A DNA stretch of 64,000 nucleotides from Fulvia fulva (GCF_020509005.1 NC_063015.1:3658001-3722000); one strand, 5' to 3'; shown: positions 44,086 through 56,793, numbered from the stretch's first letter. A program made the numbers and translations. Notes: a model not told the origin generated them from the letters alone.

Positions 44086-47000
44086 ATCAATATAGTATAG
44101 CTAGACCTATACGACGAGACGGGCAAGGACTACGCTTATAAACCGTTCGTTACGAATGTAAATATCGGCTTAAAGAAACTCTCTTCTTCTAATCTCACTC
44201 TTATAGACACTGGCGTACTAGGCGAGTCTTTTATAGACTATAAACTCGCGACCTCTCTTAACCTCGAACCCTAGGAACTGAAGTACCCTCGCACCCTTGA
44301 ACTCTTTGACGGTACGGAGACTACTACTAGTAAGATTACTTATGTTATACACACGTTAATCACCCTCGGAGGCAAGCGTATGTCGATCACTAGCTTCCTT
44401 ACGTCCCTACCGCATTAGAAGTTTATCCTCGGCCTCCCCTAGTTTAGACGACACCGACCTATTATCGACTAGACTCCCCTTACTATCAGCTTCCCTCTAG
44501 AAGTTCCTCCGGCACCTCCGCCTTCTCCGCCGCCTTAGCGCGGTCCTAAGTATACTAAGATCTTCTAGGTAAACGCCGCTACCTTTACTACTACTACTAA
44601 GTATCCTAAAGCTTAAGTCTTCGCCGCCTCTCTCCGCGATATCGACATCGCCCTCGAGAAGCTCGACAAGAAGCGTATACCTACCGACCCTACTACGAAG
44701 GTCCCTCCTTAGGCACACTACATCCTCTACGTATTCGATACTAAAGCCGTAGACGAGCTGCCTCCTCATCGCCCTTACGACTATAAGATTAAGCTAGAAG
44801 AAGGTGTAGAGACACCGTTCGGACCGTTATATTCTATATCCCGAGAAGAGCTTATCGTCCTTAAGAGATACCTCGAAGAAAACCTAAAGAAGGGGTTCAT
44901 TCGAGCGAGCCGTTCTAGCGCTAGCAGTCCCGTTATGTTCGTTAAGAAGCCCGGCGGTAGTCTACGCTTCTACGTAGACTACCGAGGCTTAAACGCTATT
45001 ATAAAGAAGAACCGCTACCCAATACCGTTGATTTAGGAGACGCTCGAGCGCCTCTCTAAGGCTAAGTACTTCACTAAGCTCGATGTCATCGCTACGTTTA
45101 ACAAGTTACGAATAGTAGAAGGATACGAGTATCTTATAGCCTTCCGTACTCGCTACGGCCTGTTCGAGTCGCTCGTTATACCCTTCGGCGTTTATAACGG
45201 GCCTAGTACCTTCTAGAACTTTATTAACGATATCCTTTAGGAGTTCCTCGATCAGTTCTATACTACCTATATCGACGACATCCTAGTCTATAGCGAGACT
45301 AAGGAGGAGCACCGCGAGCACGTCTATAAGGTCCTTTAGAAGCTCGTAGACGCCGGCTTATAGCTCGATATCGACAAGTACGAGTTTGAGACGACCGAAG
45401 TTAAGTTCCTTAGTTTGATCATTACCGTAGACGGCATCAAGATAGACTAAGAGAAGATCGACGCTATCGTCGAATAGGATTCTCCTACGAACGTTAAAGA
45501 GGTCTAGGGTTTCCTAGGCTTTGCCAACTTCTACCGCCGCTTTATCTACGTATTTTCGGGCGTAGTACGCCCTTTAACGAAGCTTACGCGTAAGGGTAAG
45601 AAGTTCGCCTAGACCGACGAATACTAGGAGGCTTTTGACTTGCTCAAAGCGAAGTTTGTTAAGAACCCGCTTCTATAGCACTTCGATTTCGAACTAGAGA
45701 CCCGTATAGAGACCGACGTATCCGACGGCGTAGTAGGCGGTGTCCTACTATAACGCCGCTCGCCTGAATCCCCCTAGTTACCTGTCGCCTTCCTCTCTAA
45801 GAAGATGACCGCTACGGAGTATAACTACGAGATCTACGACAAGGAGCTTCTCGCTATCGTTAAAGCTTTCGAAGAGTAGCGCCCCGAGCTCGAAGGCTCT
45901 ACTATGCCCGTTCAAGTAAGCTCCGACTATAAGAACCTCGTCTAATTGATAAAGAGTAAGCTACTTAATCGTCGCTAGGCCCGCTAGAGCGAGTTCCTCT
46001 CCCGGTTCAACTTTATAATCTCGTACACGCCCGGTAAGGCCAACTCGATAGCCGACGCCCTTACCCGCCGCCCTAGTGACTCTCTAGTTGATCGAAGAGG
46101 GGGCCGGCAAATCGTAGGGTAACAAGTCATTAAAGAGCATAACCTCTCTTCCGAGCTTCGAGAGTACCTATCGAACGGCTAGCCTACGCTCGCCGCTTCC
46201 TTTACTACTCTCGTACTCGCTCCTACCTACCTTAACGAGAGTGACGATGAATCCGAGCCTAAAGAATACGCCTCGGACGCTAAGGACTTGAACGACGATA
46301 AAGAGGGCTTAGTAACGACCGACGGCTCATCCGAATTAGACTTTAAGGGGTTTGATAATAAGGAGCAGCCCGAAGGCATTATAGTACGAGTACGAATAGC
46401 GTACGATACCGATATAGACGCCTAAGAGTTAGTTTAGGCCCTTAAATCTAGCGCGAGGACATTCCCGGGCTTCTCGCTATCCGAGTACGAGCTCTAGGAA
46501 GGTGTCGTCTACTTCCGTAAGAAGCTTTACGTACCGTAGCCCGAAGGCTCTAATATCCGAGCTGAGATTCTTTAAATTATCTACGACTCCGCCTCTAGGG
46601 GTCACCTAGGCGTAGCTAAGACCTATAAGCTCCTCGCTAGGTATTGCTAGTGGCCGCATTCCTAGAAGGACGTCCGCCGCTACGTACTAAACTACGCTAC
46701 TTACCGAAGAGCTAAAGCTAACCGCTACCGTCTCTACGGTCTCTTATACCCTCTCCCGGCTCCTAATCGTCCGTAGAAGTACATTACTATAGACTTTATT
46801 ACCGATCTTCCTTACGGTAAGACCTTTAGCGGCGTAAAAGTAAAGGCCCTTCTAGTGATCGTAGACCGTTACTCTAAGGACCGGTACATAATCCCGTGCT
46901 AGAGTATAACCGTAAAGGAGACTGCTCGCTTGTTCTACGAATTCGTCTAGCGCTTTTAAGGCCTCCCGGATAGTATCACCTCTAATAGAGGCACCTAGTT

Positions 47001-48062
47001 TATCTCGTACTTCGAGAAGCGTCTATGTACTATCCTAGGCATTAAGCATAACCTCTCGACCAGTTTTTAGCTACAGACCGACGGCTAGACCGAAATTACG
47101 AACGCTATCCTCGAGTAGGTCCTTCGTTGCTTCGTCGACTACTACTAGAAGGATTGGCCTTAGTATATCCCTACGGTAGAGTTCGCTACTCGTAACTAGG
47201 ACTCAATAACTACTAGCTACTCTCCCTTCTATACTACGAGAGGTTACTACCCTCGTATAGGTATAGAACTAGAAGAACCTCTCCCGCCTACCGAAGACGT
47301 AAACGAGTAAGTAGTAGACGAGTTCGCTACTATACTCTTATAGATCTATAAAGAAGTTCACGACGAGATAGTATACGTATAAGTAATCTACGAGGATCAA
47401 GCTAATCGTCGTCGCTAGCTAGCTCCCGACTACTAAGTAGGCGATATAGTCTACCTTAACTCTAAGAACATCAAGACAGACCGCCCCTCTAAGAAGCTGA
47501 ACTAGAAGAACCTAGGTCCTTTTGAGATCACCGAGCGTATTAGTTTATACGCCTACCGTCTAGCTCTTCCTACGAACATAAAGATCCACAACGTCTTCTA
47601 TCCCGTACGCCTTCGGCCGTCGGCTAAGGACCTATTCCCGAACTAAAACTAAGATATACTAGGTCCTCCCGATGAAGTAGAAGTCGACGAGCCTATTAAC
47701 CTACCTTCTAACGACTATACCGTCCGTAAGATCCGGGGAATCCGCGTAGAGCCTAACGACGTTAAAGGACTACCGCCGATCAAGTATAAAGTCGAATAGC
47801 AAGGTTGCCCTAAGTAGGATACCTTATAGGAACCTATCTAATATATCATCTTCAATCGTTAAGTAATCGAAGAATACTACGCCCGCGTAGACGGCCTAGA
47901 AGTCAACATCGGCAGGCTCTTCGAATCTAAGCTCTTCGACGGGGCTTACTAATAGTATATTGACTATAATATTAGGCCTAGGCCTAGTACTGAAGCTGAA
48001 CATCCTCGATATATAGAACTACTACGGCTTCGTAGGAACTTAGCTTTATTCGGGGGGGCTAC
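44086..48062 (+). pseudogene. Gypsy-4 pol remnant
   Basis: RIP-damaged pol. The protease block LTLIDTG (about 44195-44215), [10 protein letters not shown] (about 45268-45291) and integrase/chromodomain region (to about 47900) still read in frame between stops. It ends at gggggggctac before the 3' LTR. Confidence 0.85.
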
Positions 48063-48582
48063 TGTTATAGTCTCCCTATAGAGTATATAGAAGGTGGGGA
48101 TAGAAGGGCCTTAGAGTACTTAGAAGTCGTTAAGAAGTAATAGTCTAGCTTAGTATATAAGCGCTAAGAATTATATACCCCGTAACATTTACTACGGGAC
48201 CTAGCCCTCTAAATTCACCCCTCTACTAAACCTTAATAGATTCACTTCGGCTCGTAACTGTGTGACTCACGGCACTCCCGCGAGTACCCGCGACTACGCT
48301 AGACCCTAGAAGAAGCACGTAGAAGACTCGGAACGTAGGGTAGGTTAGAATAAGGTTTTGAGTAAAGCTACTAAGCGCGGCTTCGTACGGGTTAGCCCTA
48401 TTAATGCGGGGATACGTACTCGCGAGGGTCGCGTATAAATATCTAGCCTTCCCTAGGCCTCTCTTGCTTTCTTCGTCTTTTGTTTTATGTAGTAATCATA
48501 CTATACCCTTTTATATCTATACTTCGTACCTACATTCTCGCTTTTACCCTTATATCTTATAGGCTAGGCTCTCGCCCTAACA
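48063..48582 (+). repeat. Gypsy-4 3' LTR
   Basis: 520-bp partner of 42292-42811. Confidence 0.92.
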
Positions 48583-51500
48583 CCCCCGAACAAAGCTAAG
48601 TTCCTACGAAGCCGTAGTAGTTCTATATATCGAGGATGTTTAGCTTTAGTACTAGGCCTAGGCCTAATATTATAGTCGATATACTATTAGTAAGCCCCGT
48701 CGAAGAGCTTAGATTCGAAGAGCCTGCCGATATTAACTTCTAGGCCGTCTACGCGGGCGTAGTATTCTTCGATTACTTAACGATTAATAATAATATATTA
48801 GATAGGTTCCTATAAGGTATCCTACTTAGGGCAACCTTGCTATTCGACTTTATACTTAATCGGCGGTAGTCCTTTAACGTCGTTAGGCTCTACGCGGATT
48901 CCCCGGATCTTACGGACGGCATAGTCGTTAGAAGGTAGGTTAATAGGCTCGTCGACTTCTACTTTATCGGGAGGACCTAGTATGTCTTAGTTTTAGTTCG
49001 GGAATAGGTCCTTAGCCGACGGCCGAAGGCGTACGGGATAGAAGACGTTGTGGATCTTTATGTTCGTAGGAAGAGCTAGACGGTAGGCGTATAAACTAAT
49101 ACGCTCGGTGATCTTAAAAGGACCTAGGTTCTTCTAGTTTAGCTTCTTAGAGGGGCGGTCCGTCTTAATGTTCTTAGAGTTAAGGTAGACTATATCGCCT
49201 ACTTAGTAGTTAGGAGCTAGCTAGCGACGACGATTAGCTTGATCCTCGTAGATTGCTTATACGTATACTATCTCCTCGTAAACTTCTTTATAGATCTATA
49301 AGAGTATAGTAGCGAACTTGTCTACTACTTGCTCGTTTACGTCCTCGGTAGGCGGGAGAGGTTCTTCTAGTTCTATACCTATACGAGGGTAGTAACCTCT
49401 CGTAGTATAGAAGGGAGAGTAGCTAGTAGTCTCCGAGTCCTAGTTACGAGTAGCGAACTCTACCGTAGGGATATACTAAGGCCAATCCTTCTAGTAGTAG
49501 TCGACGAAGTAACGAAGGACCTACTCTAGGATAGCGTTCGTAATTTCGGTCTAGCCGTCGGTCTGTAGCTAAAAACTGGTCGAGAGGTTATACTTAATAC
49601 CTAGGATAGTATATAGACGCTTCTAGAAGTACGAGATAAACTAGGTGCCTCTATTAGAGGTAATGCTATCCGGGAGGCCTTAAAAGCGCTAGACGAATTC
49701 GTAGAACAAGCGAGTAGTCTCCTTTACGGTCATGCTCTAGCACGGGATTATATACCGGTCCTTAGAGTAACGGTCTATAATCACTAGAAGGGCCTTTACT
49801 TTTACGCCGCTAAAGGTCTTACCGTAAGGAAGATCGGTAATAAAGTCTATAGTAATGTACTTCTACGGACGATTAGGAGCCGGGAGAGGGTATAAGAGAC
49901 CGTAGGGACGGTAGCGGTTAGCTTTAGCTCTTCGGTAAGTAGCGTAGTTTAGTACGTAGCGGCGGACGTCCTTCTAGGAATACGGCCACTAGTAATACCT
50001 AGCGAGGAGCTTATAGGTCTTAGCTACGCCTAGGTGACCCCTAGAGGCGGAGTCGTAGATAATTTAAAGAATCTCAGCTCGGATATTAGAGCCTTCGGGC
50101 TACGGTACGTAAAGCTTCTTACGGAAGTAGACGACACCTCCCTAGAGCTCGTACTCGGACAGCGAGAAGCCCGGGAATGTCCTCGCGCTAGATTTAAGGG
50201 CCTAAACTAACTCTTAGGCGTCTATGTCGGCATCGTACGCTGTTCGTACTCGTGCTATAATGCCTTCGGGCTGCTCCTTATTATCAAACTCCTTAAAGTC
50301 TAATTCGGATAAGCCGTCGGTCGTTACTAAGCCCTCTTTATCGTCGTTCAAGTCCTTAGCGTCCGAGGCGTATTCTTTAGGCTCGGATTTATCGTCACTC
50401 TCGTTAAGGTAGGTAGGAGCGAGTACGAGAGTAGTAAAGGAAGCGGCGAGCGTAGGCTAGCCGTTCGATAGGTACTCTCGAAGCTCGGAAGAGAGGTTAT
50501 ACTCTTTAATGACTTATTACTCTACGACTTGCCGGCCCCCTCTTCGATTAACTAGAGAGTCACTATAGCGGCGGGTAAGGGCGTCGGCTATCGAGTTGGC
50601 CTTACCGGGCGTATACGAGATTATAAAGTTGAACCGGGAGAGGAACTCGCTCTAGCGGGCCTAGCGACGATTAAGTAGCTTACTCTTTATCAATTAGACG
50701 AGGTTCTTATAGTCGGAGCTTACTTGGACGGGCATAGTAGAGCCTTCGAGCTCGGGGCGCTACTCTTCGAAAGCTTTAACGATAGCGAGAAGCTCCTTGT
50801 CGTAGATCTCGTAGTTATACTCCGTAGCGGTCATCTTCTTAGAGAGGAAGGCGATAGGTAACTAGAGGGATTTAGGCGAGCGGCGTTATAGTAGGATACC
50901 GCCTACTACGCCGTCGGATACGTCGGTCTCTATACGGGTCTCTAGTTCGAAATCGAAGTGCTATAGAAGCGGGTTCTTAACAAACTTCGCTTTAAGCAAG
51001 TCAAAAGCCTCCTAGCATTCGTCGGTCTAGGCGAACTTCTTACCCTTACGCGTAAGCTTCGTTAAAGGGCGTACTACGCCCGAAAATACGTAGATAAAGC
51101 GGCGGTAGAAGTTAGTAAAGCCTAGGAAACCCTAGACCTCTTTGACGTTCGTAGGAGTATCCTATTCGACGATAGCGTCAATCTTCTCTTAGTCTATCTT
51201 AATGCCGTCTACGGTAATAATTAAACTAAGGAACTTGACTTCGGTCTTCTTAAACTCGTACTTGTCGATATCGAGCTATAAGCCGGCGTCTACGAGCTTC
51301 TAAAGGACCTTATAGACGTGCTCGCGGTGCTCCTCCTTAGTCTCGCTATAGACTAGGATGTCGTCGATATAGGCAGTATAGAACTGATCGAGGAACTCCT
51401 AAAGGATGTCGTTAATAAAGTTCTAGAAGGTACTAGGCCCGTTATAAACGCCGAAGGGTATAACGAGCGACTCGAACAGCCCGTAGCGAGTACGGAAGGC

Positions 51501-52562
51501 TATAAGATACTCGTATCCTTCTACTATTCGTAACTTATTAAATGTAGCGATAACATCGAGCTTAGTAAAGTACTTGGCTTTAGAGAGGCGCTCGAGCGTC
51601 TCCTAAATCAACGGTATTAGGTAGCGGTTCTTCTTTATAATAGCGTTCAAGCCTCGGTAGTCTACGTAGAAGCGTAGACCACCGCCGGGCTTCTTAACGA
51701 ACATAACGGGACTACTAGCGCTAGAACGGCTCGCTCGAATAAACCCCTTCTTTAGGCTCTCTTCGAGGTATCTCTTAAGGACGATAAGCTCTTCTCGGGA
51801 CATAGAATATAGCGGTCCGAACGGTGTCTCTACACCTTCTTCTAGCTTAATCTTATAGTCGTAAGGGCGATAAGGAGGTAGCTCGTCTACGGCTTTAGTA
51901 TCGAATACGTAGAGGATGTAGTATGCCTAAGGAGGGACCTTCGTAGTAGGGTCGGTAGGTATACGCTTCTTGTCGAGCTTCTCGAGGGCGATGTCGATAT
52001 CGCGGAGAGAGGCGGCGAAGACTTAAGCTTTAGGATACTTAGTAGTAGTAGTAAAGGTAGCGGCGTTCACCTAGAAGATCTTAGTATACTTAGGACCGCG
52101 CTAAGGCGGCGGAGAAGGCGGAGGTGCCGGAGGAACTTCTAGAGGGAAGCTAATAGCAAGGGAAGTCTAGTCGATAATAGGTCGGTATCGTCTAAACTAG
52201 GGGAGGCCGAGGATAAACTTTTGATACGGTAGGGACGTAAGGAAGCTAGTAATCGATATACGCTTGCCTCCGAGGGTGATTAACGTATGTATAACATAAG
52301 TAATCTTACTAGTAGTAGTCTCCGTACCGTTAAAGAGTTTAAGGGTACGAGGGTACTTTAGTTCCTAGGGTTCGAGGTTAAGAGAGGTCGCGAGTTTATA
52401 GTCTATAAAAGACTCGCCTAGTACGCTAGTGTCTATAAGAGTAAGATTGGAAGAAGAGAGTTTCTTTAAGCCGATATTTATATTCGTAACGAACGGTTTA
52501 TAAGCGTGGTCCTTGCCCGTCTCGTCGTATAGGTCTAGCTATACTGTATTAATCCTTAACTT
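48583..52562 (-). pseudogene. Gypsy-3 pol remnant
   Basis: Minus-strand match to Gypsy-2 pol. It keeps some open stretches, such as 51603-51803 (RT fingers, [15 protein letters not shown]) and a less damaged patch at 50221-50290. Stops are otherwise frequent. Confidence 0.87.
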
Positions 52563-52624
52563 CCTTCCTCTCTTTACTTTCGGTAAACGTTATTCTTAGT
52601 CTTCCTCGCGTCGATAAGGAAGAC

Positions 52625-53785
52625 CTAGGCTTTTTCCTACTTAGCGGGAGTAGTAGGAGTAGGCTCGATAGCGCCGATAGCGCCGCGAACCGGGTTACGG
52701 GCGTTACGGGTAGCGAGCTACGGATAGTTAGCTACGATATAGCCTAGACCGCCGTAGTAGGTATAGAGTCCGGCCTAGCGACGGCGAAGCTTCTCTTCGG
52801 GAGTGAGCTTACCGTTAACGAGGCCCTAGACTCGAGGGACGGCGGTACTAGCGCTAAGATCTATAGCGTCACCTATAGAGACGGGAGGGAGAGCCGTAGG
52901 AGCGGCGGCGCCTAGTAGAGTAGCGAAGTGGCTTCCGGGACTACGAGGCTAACGACCTTAAGAACGGGAAGCGAGGAGAGAGGCGGTATGTTTTATATTA
53001 GAGTCGAGGCGCTAGTAGGTCTCGACGAGCTTACGGAAGCTTATAGTACCGACGTCCTTATCCTCGAGGGCTCGAAGAAGCTCTACTAATAAACTACGGC
53101 GGAGAGTACTCTTCTTAGTCTCTTCGTTATAGCCGGTAAACCCGATGTCGCGGTTAAAGGCCGCGAGGTACTCGGCGAAGCTCTTGTTCTTCTAGAGGAG
53201 GTTATAGATAGCGTTTTAGGCGGTAGCTCTACGGTCTAGATTACTAAAGGTAGCACGGAGGTCCTATATTAAGGTAAGGACGTCCGGGTAGCCGATAGTC
53301 TACGTAGCGTTGTCGATATAGTGTTATACCTAAGCCGCGGCGTCTCCCCGAAGGAGGGAGAAGACGTACGTGACTTTGTCCTTCTCTTACGGAAAGTAGT
53401 CGGTATTAGCTAATAGCTTAATAGTAAGCTATGTCTTAAATGCCTTAAACTTGCTCTTATTACCGTCGAACTCGTCTAGGTCGTTAACCTTCTTAGAGAA
53501 GTACTAGCGGCGGTTATCGTCGGCGTACGGGGCGAGGTTCTAGAAGGTGTTTATAATACCTTAAAGGTATATTACTTAGTTATTCGCTTGCTCGACCTAC
53601 TAGGCGGTCTCGCGGAAAGAGGAGACGGTGCGGTTAATAAGAGCGTAGGCGGTGTCGGGGTTAGCGTTTGCCTAGGCACCGAAGGTAGCGGCGTTCGAGA
53701 AGGGGATGTTAGTCTACTCGCTAAAGTAGAATAGAGTGTCCTAGTTGTCGAGGTTAACACCTCTATCGGTAGCGTAGTCACCTAT
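52625..53785 (-). pseudogene. Gypsy-3 gag remnant
   Basis: Matches Gypsy-2 gag with RIP stops. The shared TAG is at 53302-53300. Confidence 0.85.
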
Positions 53786-53827
53786 AAGGACGACTCGAGT
53801 GGTTGACGGTTTGTTAGTCTTTCGTGA

Positions 53828-54346
53828 TGTTAGGGCGAGAGCCTGGCCTATAAGATGTAAGGGTGAAAGCGAGAATGTAGGTACGAAGTGTAGATATAAA
53901 GGGTATAGTATAATTGCTATACAAAACGAAAGACGAAGAAAGCAAGAGAGGCCTAGGGAAGGCCAGATATTTATACGCGACCCTCGCGAGTACGTGTCCC
54001 CGTATCAATAGGGCTAACCCGTACGAAGCCGCGCTTAGTAGCTTTACTCAAAACCTTATTCTAACCTACCCTACGTTCCGAGTCTTCTACGTGCTTCTTC
54101 TAGGGTCCAGCGTAGTCGCGGGTACTCGCGGGAGTGCCGTGAGTCACACAGTTACGAGCCGAAGTGAATCTGTCAAGGTTTGGTAGAGGGGTGAATTTAG
54201 AGGGCTGGGTCCCGTAGTGAATGTTGCGGGGCATGTGATTCTTGGCGCTCACACACCAAGCTGGACTGTCACTTCTTGACGACTTCTGAGCACTCTGAGG
54301 CTCTTCTGTCCCCACCTTCTGTATACTCTGTGGGGAGACCATGACA
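53828..54346 (-). repeat. Gypsy-3 5' LTR, RIP on inner half only
   Basis: 519 bp. From about 53828 to 54080 TpA replaces many CpA/TpG sites. From about 54085 to 54346 the sequence is almost that of undamaged Gypsy-2 (for example tgttgcggggcatgtgattc). Confidence 0.93.
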
Positions 54347-54351
54347 GTAGG

Positions 54352-54438
54352 TGACTAATTAGTCACCTGATTCTTAGCGTACGTGGCCTCAAGTTTTGAT
54401 GATGGGATGTTGCCTATATGCACGCTCGGATCGCGACA
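54352..54438 (-). repeat. Copia-2 5' LTR, outer part
   Basis: 87 bp matching 35222-35310 but without RIP changes. Ends gcgaca before the agagg duplication. Confidence 0.85.
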
Positions 54439-54904
54439 AGAGGTCCTTAGGTCGCCGAACCGCTATCCTTACTAGAGGCCCCCTTTCGGCCTAGCCTATT
54501 CTTCTAATACATTTATATAAGATATTTGAATCGAGCAGGCTCGGAGTAGCTATAGCAAGATCTACCCCTCCTTAGGCGCACGCGGGTTCAGACCCACCCC
54601 TTTCCTAATCTGGTATAATGTGGGCGGGGTAGGGTCTGGCGTAGCGCCTGAGGACAAAGTAGCCAAATCGGGCAAAATCCTGTTCACCAGCAATCTCACC
54701 AAGAGTCGCATTTTGAATCGCAGCACAACCACGCCAGATATGCACAATCTGAAAAAAACGGCTCCAGATATCAATACGAACAAGGTTTTGTAAGAATTTC
54801 ATGTACATGCGCGGAAAGGTGCAGCCTGCATATGCTGGAAGGTAGAAGGTCATATTTCTGTTCCCGTGTTTGCTATAGACTGTTGCCCGACACCACTTTC
54901 TCAT
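54439..54904. other. Junction of transposon block and gene-bearing DNA
   Basis: The first 100 bases are mildly TpA-rich and then composition becomes normal. On the minus strand 54904-54605 is an open frame of 99 codons, in the same frame as the small ORF upstream of it. No family is recognised and it could be chance. Confidence 0.35.
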
Positions 54905-55231
54905 TCACCAACCACGACACATGCGCGCAGATTGAAGTGCACGAGCCCCCTCAGAAAAGCACGCGCTAGCACCTCCAAGTGTCCGTGTGACCACATTCGC
55001 AGATTCTACCTTGTTCTCGCCCTCAACCGGGAAATCCACTTCATCCACCACAAACGCCGGCGACAGCGAGCAAACAGCACTGCATCCACGTGGCAAGGCA
55101 CCTTGCAGAGCATCCGAGAAGCCTTCGAATCCTCCCCTGTCTGTTGGGAGATCTGGCGGCAATGGTCCTGTTGGCAAGTCGAGCTCCTCGACATCAGCCA
55201 TCTCGGAGTCGGGGTTCTGTGGATCGGCCAT
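54905..55231 (-). CDS. Small hypothetical protein (doubtful)
   Basis: 108-aa minus-strand ORF with a good start context (ACCGACATGG) and a C-rich, CA-rich upstream leader like fungal promoters. The N-terminus is acidic (DPQNPDSEMADVEELDLP). No domain recognised. It ends TGA, and the next codon is ATG of the 99-codon frame noted at 54605-54904, so a disabled or spliced longer gene is possible. A weak donor (AAGGTAGAA) lies near 55010, but no clear acceptor was found. Confidence 0.35.
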   Translation of the reverse strand: MADPQNPDSEMADVEELDLPTGPLPPDLPTDRGGFEGFSDALQGALPRGCSAVCSLSPAFVVDEVDFPVEGENKVESANVVTRTLGGASACFSEGARALQSARMCRGW

Positions 55232-56380
55232 GTCGGTAGCCCGGCGGAGGTGTTGTGATGTGGTTTGGACGTTTGCGGTGGTGTCGCAAGCAAAGGATGT
55301 GGTTGGATAGGTGGTAAGAGGAAGCTCGAGGTGTCAGAGTGGTGATCTGGTGTGACCGGTGTTGGTGGTGGGTTTGGGGTTTGTCTGGCTGGTCAGAATG
55401 GAAGGGAAGATGCGGCTTTATGAACACGCGACCTACCAAGCATTCACTCGTGTTCACGTGCTGAAAGAGCTCCAGGTGTTGGATGAATGGATTTGAAGTG
55501 TTGATGTTTGCTGCAAACGCGACCTGCAGCAATCCGAGTGGGCTTGATGGTAGATGGCTTGCGATTGGGATTGTTTCTCAACAGCCACAACACTTATTGC
55601 TATATACACAACACAAAAAGTGGTCGCAAGTATGCATACAAGAAGCTCCAAGTGTCATAGTTATGTATTTCAAGTGTTGTGTGGTTTGCAACCGTGGTGA
55701 ACAGCAATCCGCGCATTCTGCGTGCTTTGGCTTCAGACCCTTGGGCTTGAATCAGGGTGTTGCGCTAATAATTGGTACCTGAGGCACGAAGGACCGATTA
55801 TGTAAGCTGAGCAACACTCCTTTCAAGGCCCAATAGTCTGAGAAGGAGATAGAGCAAGATGAAGACATACCTTTATAGGAGTACTACGCGGTCTAGTTCC
55901 CTAGGCCTTAATACGATCGAGATCATCTTCCGTATAATCGTGGCTAGTAGCATTACGACTTTTGTTCTTGCTTGCTGTTGCCGCTACGCGGGCCGGCTTA
56001 GGTAGTATGTTATATGCTGAATGAAGTATGTTATAATGATACGTCGGTAGCACGGGTACAGGAGGTAGATGTGTGTTAGAGGGATAGATAGCAGAAAGCC
56101 TAATGATTTTGATGCCGTATAAGTGTGAGTGTGATTATGAGTGTGAGTGTGAGTATAAGTGAGAGTGAGATTGTAGGCAGACAGGCAGGTATAAACGTGA
56201 ACGTGAACGTCTTTGCTCTCACTTCGCGCCTTAGCGACAATCACAATTACATGCTACACCTGCCGCCTTTACGCTAGAGCTACTTATGCTGGATCAGTGA
56301 CATTGATCGCGACGACGATAGCAAGATCAAGTACGTAGATGATTCTGTCTATTACTAGCCATGATCTTAGCCTCACACTA
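55232..56380. other. No supported gene; short TpA-rich patch and GT-rich repeat
   Basis: 55232-55860 shows nothing beyond the promoter-like flank of the minus ORF. 55868-55965 is a short TpA-rich, RIP-looking patch. 56121-56170 is an imperfect (GTGTGA)n-type low-complexity repeat. Confidence 0.5.
56121..56170. repeat. Imperfect gtgtga/gtgagt microsatellite
   Basis: gtgtgagtgtgattatgagt and following bases, a hexamer/tetramer mix. Confidence 0.7.
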
Positions 56381-56793
56381 CTAGTGAACAAGGAGGTATA
56401 TCTGAAAGACACTTTTTCCCGCGTCACTTTCCTCTTTAGACCTAGCTAAAGTCGAGCACACCACAGTTAGCACTTCTTTGCTATACAAAACACCAACTGT
56501 ATTTGCCGAGACCAAGGATCTCAGCCCGCTGAAGCCACCGACTACGGTCGACACATTCACCAAAGCTTCACCTAAAATCTGGTTCACACCACCATACGCC
56601 CTTGACAGCGTCACATCTGCGCTCTCAATCTTTGAGAGTGCAGCGGTATAGCAACGCCAACTCCTGACCACAAGAAAGGAAGACTGAGGTCTCTCGCTAC
56701 TGTAAGATGTGTCAGTCTTTTGAGGTTGGAGAACATCACATTGTTGGAGGAGGCTCACGAGAGTATCGCTTCAACTTACGCATGACAGCGTTC
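56381..56793. other. Stretch open on both strands, no gene supported
   Basis: Minus-strand frame 56758-56381 is open but starts at GTG, with no internal ATG. On the plus strand about 56450-56650 is also open (phrase TKDLSPLKPPTTVDTF) after upstream stops. Neither shows a domain. It could hold an exon of an unseen gene. Confidence 0.25.

Larger units (their letters stand above)
42292..48582 (+). mobile_element. Gypsy-4: RIP-damaged plus-strand sister element inside Gypsy-3
   Basis: Two 520-bp LTRs in plus orientation (42292-42811, 48063-48582) bound gag (about 42850-44060) and pol (about 44080-48060). It is followed directly by ccccc and the Gypsy-3 interior. Gag and pol match Gypsy-2 throughout. 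Confidence 0.93.
41761..54346 (-). mobile_element. Gypsy-3: RIP-damaged sister of Gypsy-2, itself split by Gypsy-4
   Basis: LTRs at 41761-42280 (520 bp) and 53828-54346 (519 bp). The internal region is at 48583-53827 on the minus strand. Target duplication atagg/gtagg (41756-41760, 54347-54351), where one copy shows a G-to-A change. The Gypsy-4 block 42292-48582 sits at the 3' LTR/polypurine junction. Confidence 0.9.
35103..54438 (-). mobile_element. Copia-2: RIP-damaged Ty1/Copia element holding nested Gypsy-3 and Gypsy-4
   Basis: Bounded by the 5-bp duplication agagg (35098-35102 and 54439-54443). LTRs of about 208 bp are at 35103-35310 and, split by Gypsy-3, at 41641-41760 plus 54352-54438. 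Without the Gypsy block it is about 6.7 kb. Gag to RNase H lie on the minus strand between 41640 and about 36330. A 1-kb 3' untranslated stretch follows. Confidence 0.88.

Noticed and set aside
6002..54438. Giant mobile element of the Starship type
   Set aside because: No tyrosine-recombinase captain gene or cargo genes were seen. The block is explained by nested ordinary transposons with their own duplications.
54570..54602. tRNA T-arm (gcgggttcagacccac)
   Set aside because: It pairs as a small hairpin, but the loop does not fit TTCRANY and no A box lies upstream.
56381..56758. 125-codon minus-strand ORF as a gene
   Set aside because: Starts at GTG with no ATG, no splice support, and the opposite strand is equally open.
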